Below are positions 1 to 9,048 of a stretch of 64,000 bases of DNA, piece by piece. A model generated the notes under the pieces. The model saw only the letters and a list, made by a program, of their open reading frames with translations. It made no database searches and was not told the origin of the DNA. Every line of letters starts with the position of its first letter. Within the stretch, counting starts at the first letter, position 1. Source of the DNA: Streptomyces neyagawaensis (lineage in GTDB: Bacteria; Actinomycetota; Actinomycetes; Streptomycetales; Streptomycetaceae). Location of the stretch: NCBI RefSeq assembly GCF_023516595.1, contig NZ_JAMGBG010000023.1, positions 1 through 64,000 of the forward strand, given 5' to 3'. The translations under genes were made by a program, and so were the position numbers.

Positions 1-2
1 AG

Positions 3-2381
3 CCCGCGCCCGGGAGCGTGGTCTGCGCCCTGACCGGTACCGCGGGCACGGGCAAGACCGCCCTGGCCGTGCACTGGGCGCACCGGGTCCGCGACCGTTT
101 CCCCGACGGGCAGCTCTTCGTGGACCTGAGCGGCCACTCGCCCGAGGGCCCGGTGCGCCCCGTCGAGGCGCTGGCCCGGTTCCTGCTGGCGCTGGGCGTG
201 ACCGCGGACCGGATCCCGGGGACGCCGGAGGCCGCGGCCGACCTGTACCGCACCCTGGCCGCCGAGCGGCGGATGCTCGTCGTCCTGGACAACGCCGTGG
301 ACGCCGAGCAGGTACGGCCCCTGCTGCCCGGCGGGCCCGGCTGCATGGTGCTGGTCACCAGCCGCGACCGCCTGGCCGGACTCGCGGCACGCGACGGTGC
401 CAGGCGGATCGGCGTGGACGTGCTCAGCCCCGACGAATCCAGGCTCCTGCTCGTCCGCACCCTCGGCCGAGCCCGCGTCGACACCGACCCGCGCGCCGCC
501 GCCGACCTCGCCCGCGCCTGCGGGCACCTCCCGCTCGCGCTGCGGATCACCGCCGCCAACCTCGACCACACCCCCTGGCGCAGCCTGCGAGAACAGGCCG
601 ACGAACTGAGTGACGGCGACCCGCTGGCCGCCCTGTCCGTCACCGGCGACCAGTCCACCGCCGTACGTGCCGCCTTCGACCACTCGTACTACGCACTGGA
701 CGCCCCGGTCCGGCGGATGTTCCGCATGTTGGCACTGGTGCCGGGGCCGGAGACGGGGCTCCGGGCCGCCGCCCTCGTCGCGGGCACCACACCCAAGGAG
801 GCCGCCGCCCTGCTGGAGCGGCTGACCGCCGCCCATCTGCTGCGCGAGCACCGGCCCGGCCGGTACCGCCGCCACGACCTGGTCGCGCTGTACGCCGCCG
901 AACGCCTGCGCGACATGGAGAGCGAGTCCGACCGCCGGGCCGCCCGGAGACGGCTGTACGACTGGCTGGTGGCGGTGGTGGACCGCTGCGCGCTGTTGCT
1001 CGCCCCGGGGCAGCAGCGCCTGCTGCCCCGGGGCGAGCAAGGCGGCCACGACGGCGAGGCTGCGTCGGCGGAGATCCCCGACGCCGCGACGGCGATCCGC
1101 TGGCTGGACACCGAACTGCCCAACATCGACGCGGCCGTCCACCAGGCCGCCGCCGAGAGGCATCCGGCCGCGTGGCTGCTCGCCGACGCCCTGCGCGGCC
1201 ACTCCTGGACCCGCAAGCTGGTCGTGGACTGGACGGCTCTGGGGGAAGCCGCCCTGTCCGCGGCCGAGGCCGCCGACGAGCCGCTGGCCCAGGGTGCCGT
1301 GCACAACCTGCTCGGCAACGCGCAGATCCAGCAGGGCCACCCCGAACGGGCGATCCTCCACTTCGAGCGGCTGCTCGTCCTCGCCGAAGCCGCCGGCTCA
1401 CTGGAGGGCGCCGCCACCGCGCACACCAACCTCGGCATGGTCACCCGGCTCAGCGGTCGGCCGCGGCGCAGCGCCGAACACCTGGAGCGGGCCATGGAGA
1501 TCGACCGGCTGGGCGGCCTGCCGGACGGGCACCCGGCGGTCCTTCTCCAACTCGCCAACGTGATGGTGGACCTGGGCCGTCCGGCCGCGTCGCTCGACTG
1601 CCTGCTGCGGGCCGAGCGCCTGGCGCCGGACCTGGACTCCCGGCACAACCGGATCCACCGGGAGGCCGACCGCGCACGCGCCCTGCACCTGCTCGGCGAC
1701 CACCGCGGTGCGGCCCGTCATCTGGAGAGAGCCCTGTCGATGTCCCAGGAGGACAGCGACGTCGGCAGCGAGGCGTACGTCCTACGGTTGAAGGCCGCGG
1801 CCCGCCAGGACCTCGGCGACCTCACCGCAGCCCTCGAACTGGCTCTCAAAGCGGCTGAGTTGAGCGAGCTGAGTGTCCATGACTACTACCGCGCCGCCGC
1901 CCGGATCACGCTCGGCGGTGTCCTGCTCGCGCTGGGCCGCCGGGGTGAGGCGGCCCAGGTCTACCGGGAGGCGTTGAAGCAGGCACACGAGCACGGCGCG
2001 TTCGACCTGGAGGCGCGCGCCCTGCTGGGTCTGGCGTCCGTCCCGGACCCGGCGGACCGGGAACAGGCCGCCCGCGCCCTGGCCCTCGCCCGCCGCGCGG
2101 AGTACGTCCTGGTGGAGGGCGAGGCCCTGATCGTCCTGGCCCGCGCGGCACTCCAGCACGGTGAACCGGCGGTCGCCGCCGACCACGCCCGCCAGGCCCT
2201 CGCACTGCACCGCACAGCCGCCCATCCCCAGGGCCAAGCCCACTCCCTCGACCTCCTCGCCCGCGCCCTCGACGCGAGGGGAGGGAAGGCCGACGACACC
2301 GACGGGAGGGCCGCGAACCGACACCGGGAGGAAGCCCGGCAGATCTTCCGGACCCTGGGCGTCCCGGTCCCACGTCACTGA
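3..2381 (+). CDS. AfsR/SARP-like STAND regulator, NB-ARC plus TPR (5' partial)
   Basis: The reading frame stays open through the left edge, so this is the C-terminal part of a larger protein and any N-terminal DNA-binding/BTAD region is missing. The first in-window GTG is at 18. Counting from it, a P-loop GTAGTGKT lies at residues 7-14, a Walker B-like VVLDNA at 88-93 and an NB-ARC LVTSRDRL at 112-119. The remaining ~450 residues are Leu/Ala-rich helical pairs typical of tetratricopeptide repeats. Family knowledge: such proteins hydrolyse ATP and act as signal-gated transcriptional regulators of secondary metabolism. The gene converges on the iron ABC operon. Function is inferred from domain order only. 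Confidence 0.75.
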   Translation, partial: PAPGSVVCALTGTAGTGKTALAVHWAHRVRDRFPDGQLFVDLSGHSPEGPVRPVEALARFLLALGVTADRIPGTPEAAADLYRTLAAERRMLVVLDNAVDAEQVRPLLPGGPGCMVLVTSRDRLAGLAARDGARRIGVDVLSPDESRLLLVRTLGRARVDTDPRAAADLARACGHLPLALRITAANLDHTPWRSLREQADELSDGDPLAALSVTGDQSTAVRAAFDHSYYALDAPVRRMFRMLALVPGPETGLRAAALVAGTTPKEAAALLERLTAAHLLREHRPGRYRRHDLVALYAAERLRDMESESDRRAARRRLYDWLVAVVDRCALLLAPGQQRLLPRGEQGGHDGEAASAEIPDAATAIRWLDTELPNIDAAVHQAAAERHPAAWLLADALRGHSWTRKLVVDWTALGEAALSAAEAADEPLAQGAVHNLLGNAQIQQGHPERAILHFERLLVLAEAAGSLEGAATAHTNLGMVTRLSGRPRRSAEHLERAMEIDRLGGLPDGHPAVLLQLANVMVDLGRPAASLDCLLRAERLAPDLDSRHNRIHREADRARALHLLGDHRGAARHLERALSMSQEDSDVGSEAYVLRLKAAARQDLGDLTAALELALKAAELSELSVHDYYRAAARITLGGVLLALGRRGEAAQVYREALKQAHEHGAFDLEARALLGLASVPDPADREQAARALALARRAEYVLVEGEALIVLARAALQHGEPAVAADHARQALALHRTAAHPQGQAHSLDLLARALDARGGKADDTDGRAANRHREEARQIFRTLGVPVPRH

Positions 2382-2506
2382 CCGACCCGCCCACGGTGGG
2401 AAATCCGTCCACCGGGCCGCACCCATCATGGCGGGGACGGCGGCGGCGTGCGCCGGGCCGCCGTACGGGAGGCCGAACCCCCGGGTACGGCCGCCGATGC
2501 CGACGG

Positions 2507-3634
2507 CTACGACATCACCGTCAGCAAGTCCCGCTGATCCTCCGGCAGTTCCACCCGATCCGCGTACAGCAGCGCGTGCCCCGGTTCGAAGACCAGCGCC
2601 ACCTCGCCCGCCAGCCCTCCGTTGCCGCTCAGCACCTGCACCACCTGGTCGCCGAGGCGCACGTCGTACTCGTAGCGGGAGCCTACGTAGGAGCTGGTGA
2701 TGACCTCGGTGGTGAGGCGGTTGACGTCCGCCGGGGTCTCGGCGGACGGCACCACCTCCAGGCGCTCGGGGCGGACTGCCACCGTCACGGACTCGCCGAC
2801 CCCGACCCGGCGTTCGCTGTCGACCCGCACCACCTCGCCGCTCGCGTCGAGACGTACGCCGTGCCGGGTGCCGTCCAGTCCGACCACCTTGCCGGTGAGG
2901 AAGTTGCAGCGGCCGACGAACGCCGCCACCGCCGGGGCGGCAGGCTTCTCGTAGATCTCGTGCGGCGTGCCGATCTGGATCATGTTGCCGCCCTCCATCA
3001 CGGCGATCCGGTCACTCAGCGCGAGGGCCTCGTCCTGGTCGTGGGTGACGTACACCGTCGTGATGCCCAGCTCCTCCTGGAGCCGCTTCAGCCAGGCGCG
3101 GGCCTGTTCGCGGAGTTTCGCGTCGAGGTTGGACAGGGGCTCGTCCAACAGCAGGACCGTCGGCGAGTACACCAACGCCCGTGCCAGCGCCACGCGTTGC
3201 TGCTGGCCGCCGGAGAGCTGGTGCGGGTAGCGGCCCGCCAGCGCGGCCAGCCCCACCTTGTCCAGCGCGTCGTGGATGAGGGTCCTCTGCTTGTCCTTGG
3301 GCACCTTGCGGATGTTGAGAGGGAGGGCCAGGTTCTTCGCGATGGTCATGTGCGGCCACAGCGCGTACGACTGGAAGACCATGCCGAGGTTGCGCTCCTC
3401 TGGGGGCAGGAAGACCCCCGCGCCCGCGTCCACGAAGGTCCTGCCGCCCACCGCGATCGAGCCCTCCGTCGGCTGTTCCAGGCCCGCGATGCAGTTCAGC
3501 GTCGTCGACTTGCCGCAGCCGCTCGCGCCGAGCAGCGTGAAGAACTCGCCGTCCCTGATGGTGAAGGTGACGTCGCGCAGGACGGAGTTGTCGCCGAACG
3601 TCTTCGCCAGATTCTTGACGGTCACCTCAGGCAT
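2507..3634 (-). CDS. Fe3+/spermidine-type ABC importer ATP-binding protein (FbpC/PotA family)
   Basis: This 375-residue protein is the cytoplasmic ATPase of the importer encoded just upstream. Walker A GASGCGKS is at 36-43, the Q-loop at about 88, signature LSGGQ at 140-144 and Walker B LLLLDE at about 160-165. The C-terminal ~130 residues match the TOBE region of FbpC/PotA proteins. Its ATG overlaps the 3' end of the permease gene by 8 bp, which implies translational coupling. Family knowledge says it powers uptake of ferric iron or a similar ligand such as aminoethylphosphonate. The substrate cannot be settled from sequence alone. Confidence 0.9.
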   Translation of the reverse strand: MPEVTVKNLAKTFGDNSVLRDVTFTIRDGEFFTLLGASGCGKSTTLNCIAGLEQPTEGSIAVGGRTFVDAGAGVFLPPEERNLGMVFQSYALWPHMTIAKNLALPLNIRKVPKDKQRTLIHDALDKVGLAALAGRYPHQLSGGQQQRVALARALVYSPTVLLLDEPLSNLDAKLREQARAWLKRLQEELGITTVYVTHDQDEALALSDRIAVMEGGNMIQIGTPHEIYEKPAAPAVAAFVGRCNFLTGKVVGLDGTRHGVRLDASGEVVRVDSERRVGVGESVTVAVRPERLEVVPSAETPADVNRLTTEVITSSYVGSRYEYDVRLGDQVVQVLSGNGGLAGEVALVFEPGHALLYADRVELPEDQRDLLTVMS

Positions 3635-5399
3635 GGTGCTTTCCCTTCATGAGCAGTCCCGCCAGGGCGACGAAGACAGCGGTGATGCCGATCTGGAGGG
3701 TGGCCAGTGCGGCGACGGACCCGGCCCTGCCCTGCGTCCACAGGCTGAGCATGGTGGTGCCGAGGATGTTGTTGTCGGCCGAGCTGAGGAAGACGGCCGG
3801 CGAGTACTCCTTGAGCATGATCACGAAGGTGAGCACGAGGGCTCCGGCGAACGCGGGGGTGATCAGGGCCCGCAGGACCCGGAAGAACGTCATCAGCCAG
3901 TCGGCGCCGGAGACGCGGGCCGCGTTGTCCAGCTCACCGCCGATCTGCATGATCGCGGGGGCGACCGACCCGAACGCGCTGGGCAGGGCCCGCATGCCGA
4001 AGGCGATGATGACGGCGTAGACCGTGCCCTGGAGGACGGAGCCCATGCCGAACGGGGCGAGCGCGAAGGCCCAGAAGAAGCCGATGCCGATGATGATGCC
4101 GGGCAGGGACTGCGGGATCAGGGCCAGGTACTCGACCGCCCGGCCCCAGCGGAACGTGGAGCGCCGGGCCACCATCACCGCGAACACGGCGAGGACGGAC
4201 ACGGCCACCGAGCCGACACCGGCCACGATCAGGCTGTTCCACAGCGACTGCACGTAGTTGTCGGAGTCGAGGACCAGCTCGTAGTTCTTCGTCGTCACCG
4301 TCCGGAACGGCGACTGGAGCGGCGTGAAGACCAGGGTGAAGGACCGCATCACCAGGCCCGCGATCGGGATCAGCGCGCCCACGACGACGTACAGCGAGAT
4401 GAACGCGATGCTCACCCACTTCAGCCGGCCCAGGTCCAGTTTGCGTGGCCGGGTGACCTTGCCGCGTACGGAGACGAACCGGGCCGCGTCCTTCAGCAGC
4501 TTCGCCTGCACGGCGACCAGGCTCAGGGTGACGACGAGGATGACCGTGGAGGCGGCGCCCAGCATCGTGTAGTCGGGGTCCACCGACTGAAGTCCGTTGT
4601 GGTACAGGAACGTCGAGAACACGTCGATGTCCACCGGCTGCCCGTACAGCAGCGGCACGCTCAGCGTCTCGATGGAGACGGAGAAGACGAGGATCGCGCT
4701 GTAGACGACCGGGGGCCGCAGCAGCGGCACGATCACCTGGGCGAGGATCCGGAAGGGGCCCGCCCCGCACACCTGGGCCGCCGATTCGAGCGACGCGTCC
4801 GACTGACGCAGCGCGTTGGCGCAGAACACGTACGCGATCGGCGCGAGCGCCACCGCCTCGGTGAGCGCCATGCCGGGGATCGAGTACAGGTTCCAGGGCA
4901 CACTGCCGAGGAGCTGCTGCACCTTGACGCTGACGAACCCGGCGGGCCCGTACATGATGATCCAGCCGAAGCCCAGGATCAGCGACGAGATGAAGAACGG
5001 CCACTGCATGGCGAGGGCGATCAGCCGCCCGCCGGGCAGCTTGGTCCGGACGACCACGATCGCCATGGGGATGGCGATGGCGAGGCTCAGGACCGTGGTC
5101 AGCGACGCGAACAGCAGTGTGTTCAGGGCGACTTCACCGAAGCCGGCCTTGGTGAACAGGTCGGTGTAACCGCTGAGGGTGAACGCGCCGCCCGCCTCGT
5201 ACAGCGGGCGGTTGCGGATGCTCTGGTAGAGGGTCGGGACGATCGGTGCCAGCACCAGGACGGCGAGGAACGCCAGGACCGCGTACTGGACCACCGTGTC
5301 CCGTCCGATGCCGAAGGGACGGCGGTAGCGCGGCGGCCGGAACGTCTGCGCCGGGGTCTCGTCCGCGGGTGTGCGGGGTGGCTGGGTGAGGGTTGACAT
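3627..5399 (-). CDS. Fused two-domain ABC transporter permease (FbpB/AfuB type)
   Basis: This 590-residue inner-membrane protein contains two tandem binding-protein-dependent permease units of about 270 residues each, the arrangement seen in ferric-iron permeases of the FbpB/AfuB type. Roughly twelve hydrophobic segments are visible, starting at about residues 35-55. Each half carries an EAA-like loop: one reads SLESAAQVCGAGPFRI in the first half, and one near GGELDNAARVSGADW lies in the second. The gene sits between the binding lipoprotein (49-bp gap) and the ATPase (8-bp overlap). It therefore forms a complete three-gene importer on the minus strand. Confidence 0.9.
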   Translation of the reverse strand: MSTLTQPPRTPADETPAQTFRPPRYRRPFGIGRDTVVQYAVLAFLAVLVLAPIVPTLYQSIRNRPLYEAGGAFTLSGYTDLFTKAGFGEVALNTLLFASLTTVLSLAIAIPMAIVVVRTKLPGGRLIALAMQWPFFISSLILGFGWIIMYGPAGFVSVKVQQLLGSVPWNLYSIPGMALTEAVALAPIAYVFCANALRQSDASLESAAQVCGAGPFRILAQVIVPLLRPPVVYSAILVFSVSIETLSVPLLYGQPVDIDVFSTFLYHNGLQSVDPDYTMLGAASTVILVVTLSLVAVQAKLLKDAARFVSVRGKVTRPRKLDLGRLKWVSIAFISLYVVVGALIPIAGLVMRSFTLVFTPLQSPFRTVTTKNYELVLDSDNYVQSLWNSLIVAGVGSVAVSVLAVFAVMVARRSTFRWGRAVEYLALIPQSLPGIIIGIGFFWAFALAPFGMGSVLQGTVYAVIIAFGMRALPSAFGSVAPAIMQIGGELDNAARVSGADWLMTFFRVLRALITPAFAGALVLTFVIMLKEYSPAVFLSSADNNILGTTMLSLWTQGRAGSVAALATLQIGITAVFVALAGLLMKGKHHA

Positions 5400-5448
5400 C
5401 TGAGCTGACTCCGATCGTCCTTGAGACCTGCCTGTCTGCGGAGTCCGT

Positions 5449-6651
5449 CTACTTGCGCAGTCCGTCGAAGCGCTCCAGCCAGGCCGCGGCGTCGTCCTTG
5501 GCGACCTGCTGGTACTTGACGTGGATGATGTTGTCCTCGCCGACCGCGTCGACGACCTCCTGGTAGGTGTGCAGGCCCTCGCCCTTCACGCCCTCGCGGT
5601 ACGAGGCGAGACCGCCCTCGGCGACCGCGCGTTGACCCTCGTCGGAGAGCGCGAAGTCCAGGAAGAGCTTCGAGGTCGCCGGGTGCGGGGCCTCGGCGGC
5701 GATCCCGATGCCGCGCGGCAGCACGACCGTGCCGTCCTTCGGGAAGACGATCTTCACCAGGCCGGCGCTGTCCTCGACCACCGGGTACGCGGGGGAGGCG
5801 CTGATCAGGAAGCCGGCCGAGTACTCACCGGAGACGATCTTCTCCAGCTGGGTGCCGGAGGAGGTCTCCGGGCGGGTCAGCGGGAGGATCCGCTTCAGGT
5901 CGTTCCACGCCTCCGGGTTGCCCTCGGTGAGCGCCCGCGTCACCGTGAAGCCGAACGAGCCCTCCGGGTCACGGACCGTCACCTTGTTCTTGAACGTGCC
6001 CTCGTCGGCCGTGACGATGTCCGCGAAGTCCGTCAGCGTCGTCGGCGGCTTCTCCATCAGCGAGGTGTTGTACGCGATGGTCATCGGGTCCTGCGACATC
6101 GAGTACACGCTCGGCAGCAGCTGCGCGCTGTCGCCCAGCTCCTTCAGTTCCGGCGACGTGTACTTCAGCACGGTGTTCTCGCGGGCCGAGAAGTCCGCCC
6201 ACGCGGTCGCCGCGCTGGAGATCAGCACGTCCGCCGGTGACGAGCCGGCCGCGTTCTCGGAGAGCGTCTTCTGGAACAGCTCGTCGCTGTCCAGCTCGTT
6301 GACGGACACCGTCTTGATGAAGCCGTACTTCTTCTTGAAGTCCCGGACGATCGGCGCCATGTTCTCGTCGCCGAGGTTCGAGTAGACGGTGAGCTTGCCG
6401 CCCTCCTTCTTCGCCGCCTCGACCAGGTCGGCGTAGTCGGCCGGGTAGTAGTCCGGCACCTTGCCCGCGGAGATCTTGTTCACCGCGACCTTCGGCGCGT
6501 CGCTCTCCCCGCCGCCGCAGGCGCCCAGGGTGCCGAGCGCGAGGGTGGCCGCGACCGCGGCCGCCAAGGGGCGCCGGACGGGCCGCCGAAACGTGACAGC
6601 CGTGCCGGTGACGGCGATGTGTCCGGTGCCGAAGTGGCTGGATCTGGCCAT
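5449..6651 (-). CDS. Iron(III)-type ABC transporter substrate-binding lipoprotein
   Basis: This 400-residue exported protein has an Arg-rich N-terminus, a hydrophobic stretch at about 29-43 and a lipobox LGAC with the lipidated cysteine at residue 45, followed by a Gly/Ser linker. The mature part has the fold signature of AfuA/FbpA-like extracellular solute-binding proteins (PADVLISSAATAW, MTIAYNTSLM). The ATG is preceded by a strong Shine-Dalgarno sequence (ggaggag, 5-6 nt spacing). It is the first gene of the importer operon, and an inverted repeat lies about 60-80 bp upstream. Iron, or a phosphonate, is the inferred ligand. Confidence 0.88.
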   Translation of the reverse strand: MARSSHFGTGHIAVTGTAVTFRRPVRRPLAAAVAATLALGTLGACGGGESDAPKVAVNKISAGKVPDYYPADYADLVEAAKKEGGKLTVYSNLGDENMAPIVRDFKKKYGFIKTVSVNELDSDELFQKTLSENAAGSSPADVLISSAATAWADFSARENTVLKYTSPELKELGDSAQLLPSVYSMSQDPMTIAYNTSLMEKPPTTLTDFADIVTADEGTFKNKVTVRDPEGSFGFTVTRALTEGNPEAWNDLKRILPLTRPETSSGTQLEKIVSGEYSAGFLISASPAYPVVEDSAGLVKIVFPKDGTVVLPRGIGIAAEAPHPATSKLFLDFALSDEGQRAVAEGGLASYREGVKGEGLHTYQEVVDAVGEDNIIHVKYQQVAKDDAAAWLERFDGLRK

Positions 6652-6714
6652 GGTTCTCCTCCTGGCGCGTGCCTGCTGGCAGCTGTTGCCGGGAGGTTAG
6701 GGACCCAGGTCAGA

Positions 6715-6733
6715 CCGGTAAATCCCTTACCGG
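6715..6733. promoter_or_regulatory. Inverted repeat upstream of the ABC importer operon
   Basis: Arms ccggtaa (6715-6721) and ttaccgg (6727-6733) are perfect 7-bp inverted repeats around a 5-bp centre. They lie 64-82 bp upstream of the lipoprotein start codon. Position and symmetry suggest an operator for a dimeric regulator. Which regulator is unknown, and the site does not resemble an iron-box. Confidence 0.45.
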
Positions 6734-6896
6734 CCAAAGCTCGTACTGCTCGTATTGGTCGTTGTGTACGTGACGCGAGTCACCGTCGCTCAGTAGGCGC
6801 GGATGGCTGAGAACACACCCGCGGCGGACCGTCTCCGACGCCCGCCGCTGGCCGCCGGAGAACGGCTCGTGCTCGCTCAGCCGGATCCGATGCGTC

Positions 6897-7355
6897 TCAG
6901 CCGTCGATGTCGAGCGCCGTGCCGTACAGGCGGTCCACCTTCAGGCGGATGACCACGCGGCGCTCGGCGACCAGCTGCCGCAGGAAGGCGTCCTCGTCCT
7001 CCGGCTTCGCCGCTTCCGGGATCATCGCGAGGAGTTCCCGTCCGACGGCGTCGCCGGGAACGGTCGTGGTCTCGGAGACCTCGGCCTCGCCCTCGGCGAC
7101 GGCGAACGACCACACGTCGCCACCCTGCACATGGAGCGCCGCACGCGGGTCGCGCCGCAGATGCCCGACCTTGACCCGGTCGGCCGTCGTCGAGAACCGC
7201 ACGACGCGGGCTTCGGGGTCCCAGCTGTACAGCATGGTGGTCAGGTGGGGGTGGCCACTGCGCTTGACGGTGGCGAGTGTGCCGAACTGCTGCTTGCCCA
7301 GCAGGCCGGAGAGGGCTTCGTCGGACAGGGGGCGCGGTGCGGGTCCTTGAGCAAT
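6897..7355 (-). CDS. PPOX-class F420/FMN-dependent oxidoreductase family protein, probable ATT start
   Basis: The core is a split-barrel flavin/F420-binding protein of the pyridoxamine 5'-phosphate oxidase type (GTLATVKRSGHPHLTT, then MLYSWDPEARVVRFSTTADRVK). The first ATG in frame, at 7235, would start inside the first conserved beta strands. The same frame is open upstream to a stop at about 7390 and encodes the expected family N-terminus. No ATG, GTG or TTG occurs there. The codon at 7355-7353 is ATT, preceded by an AAGGGTG Shine-Dalgarno-like run about 9-11 nt away, and would give a 152-residue protein of normal family length. A CTG at 7328 is the alternative. The gene follows the ESX-locus gene by 36 bp. 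Confidence 0.65.
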   Translation of the reverse strand: MAQGPAPRPLSDEALSGLLGKQQFGTLATVKRSGHPHLTTMLYSWDPEARVVRFSTTADRVKVGHLRRDPRAALHVQGGDVWSFAVAEGEAEVSETTTVPGDAVGRELLAMIPEAAKPEDEDAFLRQLVAERRVVIRLKVDRLYGTALDIDG

Positions 7356-7391
7356 GACGTGATCAACACCCTTGGGGGCTCGGCCATTTCA

Positions 7392-8789
7392 TCACGGTGC
7401 CGTCGGCGACCGCAGATGGGTCGTCAGCCGCTGGAGCCGCTCCCAGGACGCCGGGTCCTCGCCGTCGCCGAGGGGGTAGTGCAGGGCCGGGCGGGTCGTC
7501 GGGCCGAGGGCTGTGGGGGGCTTGTCGAGTGGGGTGCGGCGGGCGTGGTCGGGGCCGATGGAGTGAACGTCGTCGGGGCCCAGGGTGAAGGCGGCCGGCA
7601 GCGGCGGGCCCTCCAGGCGCGGGGCGGTCGCGAGGTCGGCGGGGGCCGCCTGCACGGACGTCAGCATGGTCCGCAGGGAGTGCCTCGTGACCAGCTCCTC
7701 CGCCAGCGCCCGCACCCGGTCCAGCGGCAGCTCCTCACCCTCCGCGAACCCGACGGTCAGGACCATGTCCTCCTCGACGCCCTTCGTCGTCCGTGTCACC
7801 CGTAGCGTCGCGAGGGCCGGGCGCTCGGGCCGCCCCACCACGATCAGCTGCGACGGCTCGGGCATCCGCTCCCGCGCCAGGTCCGTCAACTGACGTGGTG
7901 ACCAGGGGAGGTTGACGGGCTCTGCGGTGCCCCAGCCGCCGGGCGCCGAGCCGGTCAGGGTCTCCCAGGCCGTCTCCAGCGCGCCGCCCAGCAGGAGCCG
8001 TTCGTCGGGCCGGTGCACCGTACGGATCGCGACGATCAGCCGGCGGCCGGGCGCCTCCTCCGCGCGGCGGGTGAACGCGGCGGCGACCGTCGCCGTGCCG
8101 TCCTCGGACAGCGCGGGCGAGAACGCCCCGTCCTGCCAGCGCAGCACCGCCCCCGACAGACCGTCGTAGTAGCCGCACTCCGGGTCCCGCACCACCCACC
8201 GGTTGGGCACCCGGGCGAGCGTCGTCCGCGCCGGGGCGCTCAGCCGGACCCCGGGCGGGGTGACGATCTGGAGGGACCGCCGGGACGCCACGGCCGTCCG
8301 CATGATCTCGGCGAGCCAGCTGGTCAGCGCCACCACCGGGCGGTCGATGAGGACGACCGCCGCGTTCTCGGTGACGACGTCCACAGCGGGCTGCCCGGCC
8401 CCCGCCGACGGCACGGCCGACACGTCGACGGCCTCCGTGCTCGCGGCCCCGGCCGGCCAGGTCGTGCCGCCCAGCAGCGCGTTGAGCCGGCCGCACACCA
8501 CCCCGGCCAGCTTCTCCGCCTCCGGTACGGCCGTGGAGGCCCGCGCCTCCGTCCACCAGTAGGGGGCCTCGGCGCTCTGCCCGAGCAGCCGCTCCGCCTC
8601 GCCCGGCACCCGCACCAGCAGCGGCGACTCGACGGACACCAGGGGGCGCCCGCCGGGGCCGTGCAGCTGGACGACCGCCCCGTCGGCCGCCGCCGACAGG
8701 TCCAGGTCGGAGCCGCCCGCGTACAGACTCGCCATGAGCGCCCACACGTCGGGCATCGTCGGGGTGAGAGCGATGACGTCCTTGGTCAC
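7392..8789 (-). CDS. ESX-locus conserved protein of unknown function (DUF6177-like)
   Basis: This 465-residue soluble protein starts at GTG 8789 (MTKDVIALTP) with AAGGA about 9 nt upstream. It has no obvious signal peptide or membrane segment. It resembles the uncharacterised family placed beside eccC in streptomycete type VII loci; the family name DUF6177 is from memory and should be treated as tentative. No catalytic motif is visible. It lies last in the ESX gene string, after eccC, separated from it by a 30-bp tandem repeat tract. Position suggests an accessory ESX role. Confidence 0.6.
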   Translation of the reverse strand: MTKDVIALTPTMPDVWALMASLYAGGSDLDLSAAADGAVVQLHGPGGRPLVSVESPLLVRVPGEAERLLGQSAEAPYWWTEARASTAVPEAEKLAGVVCGRLNALLGGTTWPAGAASTEAVDVSAVPSAGAGQPAVDVVTENAAVVLIDRPVVALTSWLAEIMRTAVASRRSLQIVTPPGVRLSAPARTTLARVPNRWVVRDPECGYYDGLSGAVLRWQDGAFSPALSEDGTATVAAAFTRRAEEAPGRRLIVAIRTVHRPDERLLLGGALETAWETLTGSAPGGWGTAEPVNLPWSPRQLTDLARERMPEPSQLIVVGRPERPALATLRVTRTTKGVEEDMVLTVGFAEGEELPLDRVRALAEELVTRHSLRTMLTSVQAAPADLATAPRLEGPPLPAAFTLGPDDVHSIGPDHARRTPLDKPPTALGPTTRPALHYPLGDGEDPASWERLQRLTTHLRSPTAP

Positions 8790-8831
8790 GTGCGGTCGTC
8801 CTTGTCGGTGGTCGTGGCGGGCTGTCCTGTT

Positions 8832-9041
8832 GGGGCGGGCGCGGGTGGGCGGGCTCCCGTCGGAGTGGGCGCGGGTTGGCGGGCTCCCGTCAGGGCGGAC
8901 GCGGGTCGGCGTACCCCCGTCAGGGCGGGCGCGGGTCGGCGGGCTCCCGTCGGGGTGGGCGCGGGTGGGCGGGCTCCCGTCAGGGCGGGCACCAGTCGGT
9001 GTGCTCCCCTCGGGGTGGGCGTGGGCGGGCGTCGTCCCGGC
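8832..9041. repeat. 30-bp tandem repeat, seven imperfect units
   Basis: Seven head-to-tail units of exactly 30 bp fill most of the 259-bp gap between eccC and the DUF6177-like gene. The shared core is gcgggt(c/g)ggcgggctcccgtc, and later units diverge. Because 30 is divisible by three, several frames stay open and would encode decapeptide repeats (minus strand: GARxPAPxPT). Nothing shows that it is translated. Confidence 0.85.
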
Positions 9042-9048
9042 CGAGCCG

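Noticed and set aside
2396..3652. Long plus-strand frame antisense to the ABC ATPase
   Set aside because: Shadow frame produced by GC-rich third positions; the minus strand encodes a complete ABC ATPase with all motifs.
8832..9041. CRISPR array
   Set aside because: The 30-bp units are contiguous with no unique spacers, and no cas genes are present.
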